A stretch of 64,000 nucleotides of DNA, taken from assembly GCA_037903475.1 (NCBI GenBank), contig JBAJFG010000492.1, forward strand, positions 2,480,001-2,544,000. The letters run 5' to 3'. Source of the stretch: Ancylostoma caninum. Its lineage: Eukaryota > Nematoda > Chromadorea > Rhabditida > Ancylostomatidae. The translations under genes were made by a program, and so were the position numbers. The notes below the pieces were generated by a model that was given only the letters and a program-made list of their open reading frames with translations, was not told the DNA's origin and did not search any database. Shown here piece by piece: positions 11,015 through 23,119 of the stretch (position 1 is the first letter of the stretch; every line of letters begins with the position of its first letter).

Positions 11015-12588
11015 CAGTGCGTTTCATAAGTATAGACGCACCCCAGAAAATGCCGGTACCCAGTTCATCACAGGTTCATGAGAAAAGTTACAAACGTCAA
11101 TCGATTCGGCATACCAGAAAACCTAAGCTCGTCTTGTTTCACTAGTGATTATGGAAAATACAGGATAGATTTGACACGTCACCATTAAATGTTCCGTTAC
11201 ATAAGTATAGACGCAGTCTATGAGAAAATACAAATAAATCTTATCTTCAGGGGAAAAAGTGGGCTCAATATTTTGATGAGAACTAATAAGCGTCCATAAC
11301 GTAAATTTGCATTTCAACTAGGATCACAACGTTTTGGAGCGAGGCTGGGGTAGCTATAAGATTTAAATGCTGTAGGCCTGTGAAATCGCAGGATTTCCGG
11401 GTAGGAGGGAGGTTCTTTGGGGTTCACCTGCAAATATGTATAAGATATCGAGTCCTACAATCGAAGGAGGAATTTTGGTACGCAAAAGAAGACATCGCAT
11501 CAAAGACGGCGTCGCATACCTTGCCTGAACTCAAAGCACGTGATGTGCATTAATGGAGTCTGAGGCGTTGCGTCGGCTCCGTCATGCAGTGCATGGGTTG
11601 AAAAGGCATTTATTCGGTGCATCACCATTGCACATTGTTGACTTCACCTCATACCTGGGGTTATCCCGTTCCAAAAAGCTTCACAGCTTTGGTTTCCCGG
11701 CAGGAACGTGGTGATCGCCATGTCGAAAAAATGGGTTGGTTGTTTTGGATATTTTGAAACCCCTGCTATGTTTAAATGAGTTTACAAAATGAGGAAAGCT
11801 TTATTTGGACTGTATTTTGATGAATGCACGCCGCTGGAGTGACATACAAGGAGAGCCAGACTCTCAAAACGAGCATCTTTGGAGGTAGGCGCTGCCAGAG
11901 TTGGAGATGTTTCCTCCCATAACAACATCCTCGATATTATTTCCATTCCTACATAATCGGATCCCTCAAATCACAAGAGCACCTTTACTGTTCAATTCTT
12001 ACATTTTCTTGCAACACATAGAAGAAGAAACCTCATTTTCCATCGAAATACCGGCGTGACCTTTACTAGTCGCTCAACAAATAAACATTTTGAGAAGCCC
12101 TAACTGACGGTACTATCTGCCTTCTAATACTAGCAACATCGAACATCCGTGGAGCATCCTAACTGATGACATTCATGGCCGGAACCGAACATCTTCCAGC
12201 ACAACAAACCTGAAAATGCTATTGCCTGTACTAAGAGTCGTTTTGATAACCATTTGCTGGAAGGGATGGGTAAATCTATGCCAACCAATGTTTTCTGAGT
12301 TGCTTGGCAATTGCGAAGACTTATCAGCTACAGATCTGCTGTTGCATAGGAGTTCGTTCTGTGAAATCATCGGTTTCTGAAAGTGCGTTTATACTTATGA
12401 AGCGGTCTCTAGGGGGGGGGGGGGGAAATGCTGGATCTACCTATTTGTTCCATATCTTTGGGTGAAACGACGGAAACAAGGGTTTTTGGGCACGCTAATT
12501 CGATTGGCACTCGTGGTTTTCTCCAAAAAATTATGTGGAACTGTGCATCAGTGTTTCTGGGGTGCGTCTATACTTATGAAACGCACTG
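11015..12588 (+). mobile_element. Tc1-type element with double (IR/DR) terminal repeats, decayed transposase
   Basis: Both ends begin CAGTGCGTTTCATAAGTATA and match for 35 bases as perfect inverted repeats. They are flanked by TA (11013-11014 and 12589-12590), the Tc1/mariner target duplication. A second, diverged copy of the same motif sits inside each end: CCGTTACATAAGTATAGACG at 11194-11213 and an inverted copy at about 12383-12404. The spacing between inner and outer motifs is 175 and 179 bases. This is the IR/DR layout known from Sleeping Beauty-like Tc1 elements. The length (1574 bp) is right for a full element, but no long frame survives. A trace such as NIEHPWSILTDDI near 12138-12175 resembles the NPIE-x-x-W end of the DDE domain, suggesting plus-strand orientation. 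A G14 run is at 12412-12425. Confidence 0.85.
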
Positions 12589-13141
12589 TATAATGTGAAA
12601 ACTGTGGGTAGCCTCGGTAGGACACGAAACACAAATCCTTCGAAAAAACTTCATGAAATATCATGTCACAAAAAAAAACGAAACACCTCTTTGATACCCA
12701 GGGCCGTAGAAACCCCCTTAATTGGGCCTCGTTAACTCGGTGTTCAGCTAGGTAATTTAAGTGACCGCAGACTATGTATATTCATGTTCATGAAGACATG
12801 CAAGTGAACATCGGGTTGATAGTGACATTATCGGAGTTGATTCAACACACAGGTAAGCAACTAATCAACTGAAAAGGCGGATCAGTTTGAAGGATTCTTT
12901 AGAGGGGCGATGAAGGTTTCAAATGCCTTATGTAACGAAGAATCTCGCCTAATTCAGCTACAAGTAAAGTGAAAGCATTTGAATTCAGCCCAATGAGTAC
13001 TCTGCTCTCAAAATGAGAACTAGCACAAAGAAATACGCTAGGAAAGTATTATGGGTACGATTGAGGAAGCGGCGCGGTCATGCCGCGTGCCCCCAAGGTC
13101 CATGGAAAGAAAAAAGCACTTCCATTGACGCTCACTGTAAT

Positions 13142-13600
13142 ACTAGGTTCGGAAATAAGTTCGTGCTGTTTTTTTCCGCAGTTTGCTTTTTTTACGGTGG
13201 TTTGAACTTTCCTTGGTTGCCCGTCGTAGACCATTTCGTAGCTCTCGTTTCGCTCTTTACCACCTGTGTTTCTCAATTTTCGCTGCTCGTGGTTTTTCAT
13301 CGCCTGGAATGTGACCCACCAAATCGACATAGATGAACTCTTCTGCCTCTGACTACGGTTCGACTTTTATCGTGGATCAAATGTGGCCCAAGTAACCAGG
13401 GGAATCAAAGATGTTTATTGGAAAATCTCCACTGCTGAAAGGACAGCACAGGAGTGGTATGCCCGCTTCAGGCAGGGCAATTTTTCTTGAAGATGCACTA
13501 CGTTCTGAGGACTCAGTCTGTGGAAGTAGAGACGATTGTCCTGCACGGCTGCTATAGATGTAAGGAACAATGCTAACTTCAACCGAATCTAAGTTTAGCT
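13142..13600 (+). mobile_element. Mariner transposon remnant (left end and helix-turn-helix region)
   Basis: The left end at 13142 (TAGGTTCGGAAATAAGTTCG) resembles the terminus of the mariner at 17576. Downstream, at about 13355-13500, the plus strand encodes FDFYRGSNVAQVTRGIKDVY followed by TAQEWYARFRQGNFS. This is the DNA-binding N-terminus of mariner transposases, with its WF-x-RF-x-G signature. The frame then breaks, and neither the DDE domain nor a right inverted repeat is visible. It is non-functional. Confidence 0.65.
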
Positions 13601-14294
13601 AACTCATTCCATGCAAAACGTTATAATGCTCGTTGTGAGGTGATTCTCCACACTAGATATGCCTTATTTCTCTGCGTAGATTTCACCAAAACGGCTACAA
13701 AAAATCGAATGAGAGCGACTTCCTCTTTTGCTGGCTCTACATGTCGGCAGATGTACTACTTATTTTGCTACGCTCCTGATGCATTTCGTCAAGCATGATC
13801 CAAGAGCTGCAGTCGAGGGCCGCAATTCGGGTCGTCACAACGCAATTTTTCGTAGATGGGATATCGCGAGGCTGCTCTGTCTGTGGCAGCATTACAAGAA
13901 GAAGAAAAAAGCTATATAATTCACTCTTTCTGGTTGATGTTGCTGGAGAAGACGTTATCGTTTAGGCTTTTTCATGTTCATGAAAAATCACCCTAACTTA
14001 TTCCCACCTCAAATTTTGATGATCCACGATTTTCTTACAGAAAAATCGATGATCGCTTTGAGAGTATATGCTAGTAAATATGAAGTTTCGTCTTCTTTTA
14101 CGTTATGAAACAAGATTTTAGACTCTTTGTCGTATGACACATGAAACATTGTCCTGTAAGTGTGATCAAATAGACCGTGTGGGACAAAGCTGACAAGCGT
14201 AGTGCATGAATTCAAGCTGCTAATCCAAGACGAGTCCTATATGGTTAGGAGGCTTGTTCAACACGATAATACAGGCTATACCTGAGAATTGGTG
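13601..14294. other. No recognisable gene
   Basis: No supported feature in this stretch. Confidence 0.4.
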
Positions 14295-14445
14295 GGCTGG
14301 GATTCGTAAAACGATAAAAAAGCAAACCAAGGATGAGTAGCGCTTTTGGTTATTATACTGACTACATAGTGCTAAGAGACGCCGACGTCAACGGGTGGTT
14401 TGCTAGCCTGGGTTTTGCTTGGTTAACGCTTCATGAATCCCAGCC
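14295..14445 (+). mobile_element. 151-bp MITE, copy 1
   Basis: It starts GGCTGGGATTCGTAAAACGA and ends in the inverted counterpart (…GCTTCATGAATCCCAGCC). A copy of the same length lies inverted at 61191-61341, and the internal segments match when one is reverse-complemented (shared core ACTACATAG(T/C)(G/A)CTAAGAGACG). No transposase and no obvious target duplication. Confidence 0.8.
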
Positions 14446-15477
14446 TGAATGTTTTACGGAAGCTCAGAATTTCGACGTGGATGATTTCAAACCACGGCGA
14501 CGAGTGGAAGCTGCTTTAGAATTGTGGCACAAAATGACAGCGTCATGCAAAATGATGTTGATATTCATGATCGGCCTCTGAGAATGCCCCTCTATGTAAG
14601 AATTGCGAGGATTTTGCGGGATATCTTAAACACCTTACGTTCACTGCTGCATTATAACTCTGCATCCTACTGCCCTGTCATGTGACCCGAAAAAATGTCC
14701 TTAACTTCTGATAGAGACAAGATTTGAGACAAACGAAAGCAGAGTTGAAATCTGCGTCACGAACTGCACAAGGCATTAACTCGCTGTGAAAGGTGCGGAA
14801 GGTATGCTACACTGCAGAAGTATCCTTCCCTTGTTAGAATGGTTGGAGGTCATCGACGTGGAATTGTGAGCTTTGTAGACCATTTAGCAGAATTTGAGTA
14901 AATTTGTGATATTACCTTGAACACTATCTCTAACCCATTGACGAACACTCGCACTTTTTCGTGTCTGGCGCGTAGGACCAACGCCCCTTTCAGGAGCGCC
15001 CACATAGTTCCCCACAATTATGATAAGAGAATTCTGACTAAAATAGATCGTTTTGCAGAAACAAATGGAAATCTAGTTCTCGAGCATTACTATTATCATT
15101 GGATCAGAAGAAGGGAGAAACTAAACGCTTCTTTCTTTCTCAATCTATAGCTACATATGGATTTGCACATAACTAGGTTTTGAAAGCTGTAATATAGCGC
15201 TTAGATAAACTGTTTTCTGACAAGTTCATTAGAGTTCATATCCCTCGACGATTTTCGGAAACCGCCAGTAAATAATCTTCATGAAAAAATCCTCATCGTC
15301 GTGGGAGTCAGAGATGGATTGCTGAGAGGGAGTGGGATGGGGTGCCTGTGTATTTAGTACAGATAAAGACGCAAACATCTGCACTGTCTTTTTTTCTCTA
15401 GAAATGGCTTTTGGATGTAAATTCTATGGCAGTAGTAGTGAGAATTTTGAAATTTCATCCTCCTCACACCTGCATAC
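14446..15477. other. No recognisable gene
   Basis: No supported feature. Open frames here show no family resemblance. Confidence 0.4.
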
Positions 15478-15481
15478 TTAA

Positions 15482-16225
15482 AGGCAGCACCGACGGAAAT
15501 TTTCGACGTCGTGGTTTCAGTACAATTGGGGGTAATCGGGTGCGCTTAACACTGTTATAATGCTGGAAACAGTGGAAACCGTCAAAATCTCTGTTTTCTG
15601 GAACCCTCAGATCATCGATTTCGAGCAGGTTGGGCCGAGTTGCGCGATCTGCTCGTAAAACGATCCAAAAAAATCAATACCGCTGCCTCTTTTGCCAGCT
15701 GTTTTGCGGGCGAAAGAGGTTTTTGCCCATGTTTTGCAGCGTTCCTTAAGTTTATGAAAGAAAACAAACTTTGGGAAAGATAGTCTGACTAGTCAAGATG
15801 TAGAAGAATCACCAATGAATTCTAAAACAAACTCTGAGCAGTGAAAAAATTCGAAAACGCGACACCGGTGAAGATCAACCATACAAGTAACTAAACCAAC
15901 ACATTTCTCGTGGAGTAACTGGTAAAAAATTTATCATGCTAAGTAGTGCAAAAAGGAAAGTTAAGGACCAAGAAATAGCTTTACAATAACAAGGAAAAAG
16001 TGGCTAACCACCAAATCAGCTGGCAGCAACGATCTGTTGCCGCCACAACTCGATCGAACGACCCCACGCTGATCCTGCTGACCCAGGATCTTGGACATTT
16101 CACTAATTATATCTCAGAAACGGTTGAGTTTTCCGTGCTACTTTCTTCGCCAAATTGTTAGAACTATTGCTAAGGCTCAGAAACGATCAAAACCTCAGAT
16201 ATGAAAATTTCCGTGGGTGCTGCCT
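15482..16225. mobile_element. TTAA-flanked inverted-repeat element (744 bp)
   Basis: The left end AGGCAGCACCGACGGAAATT (15482-15501) and the inverted right end (to 16225) match for about 22 of 23 bases. TTAA lies immediately outside on both sides (15478-15481 and 16226-16229), the target duplication of piggyBac-type elements. There is no transposase, so it would be a non-autonomous derivative. It sits just downstream of LDLa copy 2 on that gene's 3' side. Confidence 0.75.
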
Positions 16226-16366
16226 TTAAGCGGCACAAGACGTGAGGCTGATAAAATATTGGGGTTCTCAGTAATACCCTGGAAGGAAGTTGCATTCAAA
16301 AAGTTTATAACTGTGCAGTAACTGTATAGACTGTAAATATCTTGAAGTCACTCCACAAAAGCTCAC

Positions 16367-16792
16367 CTTAACATCCCATCTAAACTGACAAACGACGGGG
16401 TCCTCGTCCCACGCGTCCGGACAATCAGCGACACCATTACATATGTCCACTTGTCTTTGAAAGTGTTTATGTATTACTTCATAGACAAAGGAAAAGGCAC
16501 TACCGTTTCCAAAATACGAAGGCAAGGTGCAGTGTAATTGTCGTTTTACACTATTAACTGCTATAACTCAATGATTGTAATCTTTGTGACGTAATGATAA
16601 TTATACCTTATACATTTCCATTTGTTGTTCAGTGGATGAGGGCAGGCTCTGTATTTATGACCGAATAAGCCAGGACAGTCTGAAAAGAGGAAAAAGAGAG
16701 CTTTTGAAGATGATTTATACATTTTTAAGCTTTTGCTACATACCCGGGCGTTCCCCGAACTCATTAATTCCAACGAAGAATCCACTGCTGCG
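16367..16792 (-). CDS. LDL-receptor class A (LDLa) mini-protein, copy 2 (partial, three exons)
   Basis: Three minus-strand exons join in phase. 16792-16744 encodes RSSGFFVGINEFGERP. 16679-16607, after a CTCTTTTCAG acceptor, encodes DCPGLFGHKYRACPHPLNNK and WKCIR. 16454-16367 encodes QVDICNGVADCPDAWDEDPV, VC and QFRWDVK, ending at GTGAGC. The segment CIRQVDICNG-x-x-DCPD-x-WDE is an LDLa core with calcium-binding acidic residues, preceded by a CP-x-LFG-x-K-x-R-x-CP module shared with copy 1 at 7.6-7.8 kb. A secreted or extracellular role follows from the fold, but no signal peptide exon was located. Nearby minus-strand MLLLLLKFIHLFLAQQ at 16790-16835 is signal-like, but its frame does not join. 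Insect ITG/prohormone-4-like proteins have a comparable single LDLa; that relationship is only a guess. Confidence 0.65.
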
Positions 16793-17575
16793 CTAAAAAT
16801 AAATGGATAAATTTTAGAAGCAGTAATAACATCGATGGTGAGAATTCCTCATTTGAAACTTCGACAGTTGCCGTTCTTTTTCGTTTCTTCTCATTCCCAC
16901 ATGCTTTTTCATCTACGTTCTCTGTTGCTTTAAGAAATAAACGAGGAAATGATTCAAGCACGTGGTCAGTGCCCGACACCATGATGCATTTAATTGCAAC
17001 GATTTGCTAATTTTGACGACGTAAGCAGCTAAAGATATACATGGGCGGCCAAGGTGAGGAAGTACTGCAGAAGGAAGTTGATTACTGCATCCTGTATGGG
17101 TTAAAGCTACAAAATGAACAAAACGTTTTGAGCAATAGCCAAATGTGCGGATAAAGATCATTCAAAAAAAGTTTGCTTCAGAGCAGTACTTTTCTCATAG
17201 TGCTTTTGGAGTTCACATCCTCAAGAGATCCGCGTGAATTTTTCGTTTTTCTTTTCTCCCTAGTCTGCAGCTGCTCAAAGTTTCGAAGTGTCTGGCCGCA
17301 CACCTGCATAGACAAAATACTGAGTCTGACGACATGGATGCAGGTGCTTTGCGAAAATTATCCGGAGCAACTTGCGCTTCGAAGATCATACATGATCTGG
17401 GTTTGTTTTTACTAGAGTATAAAACAGGATAAAATGCAAGAAGCTGTACATGAAAGGGGTTGCACAGTAAAAAAAAAAGGAACAATTGTGAAGTATTCTC
17501 GGAAGCAAAGAGCCTGATCCCCTAACAAAACTCTGTTGGGATAGTAAAAGAACCTCCAGGATGACCCATTATGTA

Positions 17576-18123
17576 CTGGGTTAGACAATAAGTTCATTCG
17601 GTTTTTTTCCACTTAATTTTTAAGAGGATTTGAACTAAGTTCGATAGCATATCACAGATCATCTTCTAGCTTCTCTTGTTTTTCTCTTTACGAATATTAT
17701 AAGCAATTTTCCCCATTCTCGCTACTTCTCATTTTCTGTGGCATGAAATGTGACCCTCCAATTCGACAAGAGCGTACATCTCCGACACCTCTTACTGTTT
17801 CACTACAATAGTGAAAGAAACGCAGCTCAAGCTGCTGAGGACGTTAACAGCGTCTAAGTGGAAGCCTGGAAGCCATTGCCGTTGAAGGGGCAGCGCAGAA
17901 GTGGATGTCTGCTTCAGAGAGGTCGCTGGAGGCTGGAGGATGCACCTTGTTCTGTACGCACAGTTTGTAGAGTTATGAGAAGATTTTTCGCAAGCACTTG
18001 CTCTAGATGTGAAGCATTACTGCGGATATACTAACTTTCAGAAAAACCTAGGTCCAACTAGTCCACTTCACGAAAATACACTTAATGCTCAGAAAAACCG
18101 CACGAACTTATTGTCCAACCCAA
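17576..18123. mobile_element. Mariner deletion derivative (548 bp)
   Basis: The inverted ends CTGGGTTAGACAATAAGTTC (17576) and …GAACTTATTGTCCAACCCAA (to 18123) are flanked by TA on both sides (17574-17575, 18124-18125). Between them, around 17820-17960, broken plus-strand frames carry pieces such as AAQAAEDVNS, AQKW and RLEDAPCSVR that match the mariner helix-turn-helix region. The DDE domain is absent. The left end resembles that of the remnant at 13142, so both belong to one family. Confidence 0.75.
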
Positions 18124-18125
18124 TA

Positions 18126-21100
18126 TTTGCATATATGAACAAGATTTTGTCAAATATTGGACCAAGAAAAGGTTATCAAAACTCACTAGCTCAGCAGCAA
18201 CCGGAATCATGAAACATAGTTGGATCCACGTTCTAACTGCAAGCATATCTGCAAAAAAAGAGCTGCAGTCGTCGATAAACGAGCCTCGAAACTGGTCAAT
18301 CCCAATACGTTTAAAAATAGAGTATGACGTTAATAAGCGATTCGGCGAAAATTGCAGAAACAAAGCAGGTCCTCCACTTTTTCGCAGACTATGCACTTAA
18401 TTCATTTCCGGCCATTTTGTCTAGAAAAGCAATCAAGATTTCAGTTCACCATCACACTGACAGTCTAACCTAAAAACAAATTCTACGAAGTGACAGGAAA
18501 CATGTCTGCAACCAGACGTACTGCTGTAACTACGTACCTGCTCCCGTCAGTAACGGAAACGAGTTGAGTGATGAGATAAATTATGAGTTGATGATGCTGT
18601 TGTGGGGTATAATCTATCTGATCCTGACAAAAGTCGTCGTTTGTAGTGAGTAGTAGTAAACAGAGAAGGAAACACTTCAATCCCCTCTTTATTCTTAAAT
18701 TTTGTAGAAGATATAAGCATATTGGCCTTTGTCACAAGAGAGAAGAGCCGAAGCAATATTATTCTGTCGATGAAATTTGAGCTAGGGCGAAAGTGCTATC
18801 GGATGGTGAAGGACATGCCCAATAAACTCGAAAAATATGTATTTAAGCATTAGGGAAATTTGTTTTTAGACACGAAGGACCGTAAAGGGCCAAGAGGAAG
18901 GAACGACCACCCACGTGGATTTCTGAGGTCCATATGAAAAATGCACATGAAACTACAACAGGGAGACGACCTTCGGACTTCGCAGTCAAGATGCCAACGA
19001 AAACAAACGAGTGAGCAGACATTAATTGGCCGAGGAAAGATTCATTTGGGACTTGATGCCGCCCCAATTTAGAACTTCACCTCATAAGAGCCATATTAAT
19101 CAGAGAAGGGAATTGCCGAGCAGGCTGAATTACTCCTTCAGTACGACAAAGTGGCGTCGAGAGCACAAGCAGTATACGAGCAAAACTCATATAAACACTA
19201 ACACAGTTTTGAATGAAATGACAGCTCGTAGTCAGAATGAAGCCGACCAGCTCGCGGCCCATCTTGGAATTCTTGTTGGCCTACGTATTTTTTCCGGTTG
19301 CAGTCTGATGAAGTAGTAGCTGTGCGATGTCCACAGGATTAACGAGAACCACAGTCACGAGGCACAACGCATTGCAATGAGGTGAAGTAATGATGGACGT
19401 TGAACCGGAACCGCACAATTCCCTTCCAGCTTCCTTCTGATGTTTGTCTAGCAAGAAGAATGACGAGCGGGTTGTTCTGATCTAGGAAAAACAATCCAGG
19501 TGAATACGATGGCGAGGATAATGAGGTACGAATCAGGGTAATCAAAAGTGTGAACACAGCACGTGCATAATCAAACAGAAGATCCACGATAATATTTTCA
19601 GTGAGCTTAAATTGTACCACCATCAAGCTGAAATAGTCGTGTTGTCGAGGTCCTTGCTAAGATTTGCATGCATCAACTGCAGAACACGTTGTGGACCAGA
19701 GCAGCTCATGTGCTTGTTATAATGCGAATATTGCAGCTATTAAAAGCTTCTTGTGCAATTTGAAGTGTAATTGCCTTTTGATAAGGGAAAATTACCTGAA
19801 TTTCATCGGACAAGCACAGTTTGGTACACATCCTGTTTTTATTGTGAATATAAAGTGATTGGAAAGCTAAGGACAGTGTGGACGTATATGTATTCGGAAC
19901 CGAATGGAATTTTAAAAATAGATTTGGATGGGATGGCTTCGAATAAAAAGAGATGGGCTGCAGCATATAGCTTTTCTGGAAAGAACACCTTCGTCTCGAG
20001 AGGAAGCATTACCCCAGCCACATCGGGTCGTCAACCCAACTAAGTGCCAGCTTACACGCTCTGCAAAACGAGCTCTACGACACGGAATTCTTTCCTAATT
20101 CTTTCTCGGGTTAGACCGCATTCACACACCGATGGCTACAAAATTAAGATACACAAAATGTACTCTAATAGAAGATATACATAGCAAGAATTTGTACAGG
20201 TACAAAAATGAAAGCAAAGCATCAACGAAAGGCTTATTGGACTGACATTCTAGTCGAGCACACCAAACATTGGTCATTGGTGATGCTTTTTCCACGTGCG
20301 CGCATTGTAAATGTCATGGTGAATCCTCAATTTGGTAGCATTTGTTTGGACAAATTTTCATTTCAACATAAACTGATCGTTCTTGGTTGATTGTAGCCCA
20401 AAATTTAAAGGTATCGAGCTATCAGCCAATACATAGAGTAAATTTGTGCTATTCTTCATAAGCATCACAATCAGTAATTTTGGCAACAAACATCACTCAC
20501 GATCATTTAATTAAGTCCACTGCAGGCATGTGCGGACCCACCGCAGACATGTATGCATGGTCATAGCGCGGGAGTGACCGTGAGCATAAGCGGATTTATC
20601 GCAGGTAACCGCGGATCCGGAAAATTCATAGTAAATTCAAATTGAGTACATCTTTCTTTAGCGTCAACCAGGCTGGAATTCTACCATTCCTTGCACTTGC
20701 TTGTAGTTTAGTGAGTTAGTGTGATCATTATACATAGTTTAGTGTCATCATTACTGCTCTTCAACTCGTCATACGTAATCATTCGCTTTTGCTGAAGAAC
20801 TAAATCCAAATTTCTTTCACAAACGTTTTATGTCTACAAAAAAACAAATTTGAATTTCATTACCAACGTTTCATGTCTACAACGAAGCAACCTGTATAAA
20901 CGTCACTGGAGGACTACCTAGTTATCATTAGCACTTCATATGAGCAAACGGCCGGATACAGGTCTGCTATGCAGAGATGTAATTCTTATCGTTTCCGTTT
21001 ATAGTTCAGAGATGGAAGGTAACAAACAAGTGAGTCTGTATCTCACACTTCTGCTTAAGAAGCGCTCAAGATTATCACTACTTTGTTGGGAATTTGTTAT

Positions 21101-22715
21101 TTTCATGTCCCAAAATACCCTTCCTTCCCTGGCAACCAAACAGGTTTGCTTGAACTCCTAGTACTTAAATATGGTTGGTGGAATTAAATGCATGCGCTGC
21201 ACTTACATACGATACTGACGTCGCGCTTATCAGGATGTTGAAGGAAAATTGAGGCGAGAACGGATCATGGGTGAGGGGGTGAACAGATAAGAAGGAAATT
21301 GGCAGGAAACATTACCAAGAACTTTATACATACAGTACTGGCTGGAAAGAGCACCTTCTAAACTTCTCTAATAATGCCTCTGTGAGTAGTGTTTAAACCT
21401 TTCAAATTTGCGAGTACATGCAGAGATCTAGTAGTGAAGATAGAGGTTTAAATGATCTTATTTTAGACCTGTTAGGCTTCACCCAGAAATGGGCTACACA
21501 GAAAGATTTGGAAGAGTATTTCATTCTGGCCTGTACCGTGCCTTCGTAGAAGGTTATTTTTAGAAACAGCGGAACTGCTGTGTGAAAACGGCAACATTTT
21601 TCCACAAGACATACGTATGCCAATATTTAGATTCAAAATAAAGAAGAAAGAATGAAGATTGAATAGGCATAATTGAATGGGAAGCAGCAGGTTTTTCTAG
21701 CCATATTTATACGTACTTGTACATGTATTATTTGCTTTAGCTCTAATCTCTAGTAATAGCCCCATCGTTAAATACGATAAAAGCAGATAACGCAAAGTTT
21801 TTGAAGAAAACTCTCTCACATTAGGGCTAAAAATGGTGATGGCGGAAGTCACAACATCGACGCATAACTCGTTAGTCATCCACTTCTAATCTAGCAAATA
21901 AGCTCACCTTGTTCAGGATATCTTCTCCTCCTTTGTGGAACGTTGTTGAGCAATGCAGATGCGCAGCCAACGTCCATTCGGAAATCTCGGGATATCAGTG
22001 TTGGCACCAGAAGGGGTTGACAATATTCTCGAAGCAGACCCGACAAGGCCCAAGATGCAGAAACTTTCGTAGATGACAGCCATGATGAAAAAGCGAGCAG
22101 CCTCGCAGGCTAGAAAATGTTGAGTTCTTTTTTTTTGTCGTGTGACTCTCACTACCAAGAAAATTCGCTACAAAATAGCTACGAGACTCTGTTACTTGCT
22201 GCAGTATTGGTAAAAATTTCTGTCTCAAACTATCCGTCGCGAAGCGTTAAAATATGTGCGAATAGAGCGAACAGAAATTTGAAGCTGGTCGGGAATTCTA
22301 GCGCTCATGCCCTGCTAATTTTCGTGAATAAACTAGGAAAATTCCTCCTGCCCTGTCTTTATATAATCGCACCTCTCAATTCTCTTCATACACTTGTCTT
22401 GTCCAAATTACTCTATGTCGACATACTCTACTCATCCCAACCGTAACCATTGACATATATGTCAAATCCAGAGAAACAGTGAAAGTTGGTTTGAGTTCAA
22501 TTATCCACAGCACTCGGACCCTCGAGTAAGTGGGTCATAAACCATCGAGAGAACGACGAACTGCGCCTCCTCACATTTTTGGCACAGGTAAGTTGGAGAC
22601 TCCGGACCAGTGAATGTGATGGTCCTGTAACAATTATTTTCTTCTATATCTGGCTGCACCAGAGAGTCCTTATTGGAATCATGATTGGAGCTTTTTTACA
22701 GTAATCCTTCTTCAA
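18126..22715. other. Long stretch without a recognisable gene
   Basis: I found no supported exon set, transposon terminus or RNA gene in 4.6 kb. A minus-strand patch at 21915-22115 has a pyrimidine tract plus TTTTCTAG acceptor, a GTGAGC donor and cysteine/histidine-rich residues (GCHLRKFLHLGPCRVCFENI), but an in-frame TGA interrupts it, so it is not called. Confidence 0.4.
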
Positions 22716-22753
22716 AATTTTCGCACGTCCGTACTGAAAGTCCTATCCAGTCC
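22716..22753 (+). repeat. Direct repeat, copy 1
   Basis: ATTTTCGCACGTCCGTACTG and the following 17 bases recur with one change at 23083. The spacing is 367 bp and orientation is the same. The bases between are unrelated. Possibly the remains of two insertions of one element, or terminal direct repeats. Confidence 0.6.
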
Positions 22754-23082
22754 TGCAGGCTCGTAAAAAGTCATTTCATGGACCCTACCCAATAGTGCTT
22801 TATCCCCAAGTTTCAGGTCTCCAGCTTCAAGAAGAAAGATTCAGCACGGGAATTACGGAGATGAGGTTTCTTCGATAAAAATGGCCTTTTTTCCATGTTT
22901 TTATCGACGGAGTTGAATCGCAGTGGAAGCAGCTGCGGAAAAACGAGCTGTACAGCCTGGAAGCGCAAACCTTCTACAATTGAAAACCTGAAAAAAAATT
23001 GGGACCTCAAGCGGGCAGATCTTCTGATATTCGTGTCCGACTACAACCATGCCTCTGAACGAGTCAAAATTTTAGGCTGAAA

Positions 23083-23119
23083 TTTTCGCACGTCCGTACT
23101 GAAAGTCCTACCCAGTCTT
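23083..23119 (+). repeat. Direct repeat, copy 2
   Basis: Second copy of the roughly 37-base word found at 22716, with C for T near its end (CTACCCAGTC against CTATCCAGTC). Confidence 0.6.

Noticed and set aside
19339..19626. Minus-strand frame containing PSYSPGL, resembling mariner YSPDL
   Set aside because: The catalytic D and following residues do not match and nothing else of a transposase is nearby.
21913..22120. Minus-strand patch with good splice-like borders and cysteine/histidine spacing (GCHLRK…PCRVC…WCQH)
   Set aside because: An in-frame TGA interrupts it, no neighbouring exon joins in phase, and no zinc-finger family is matched.
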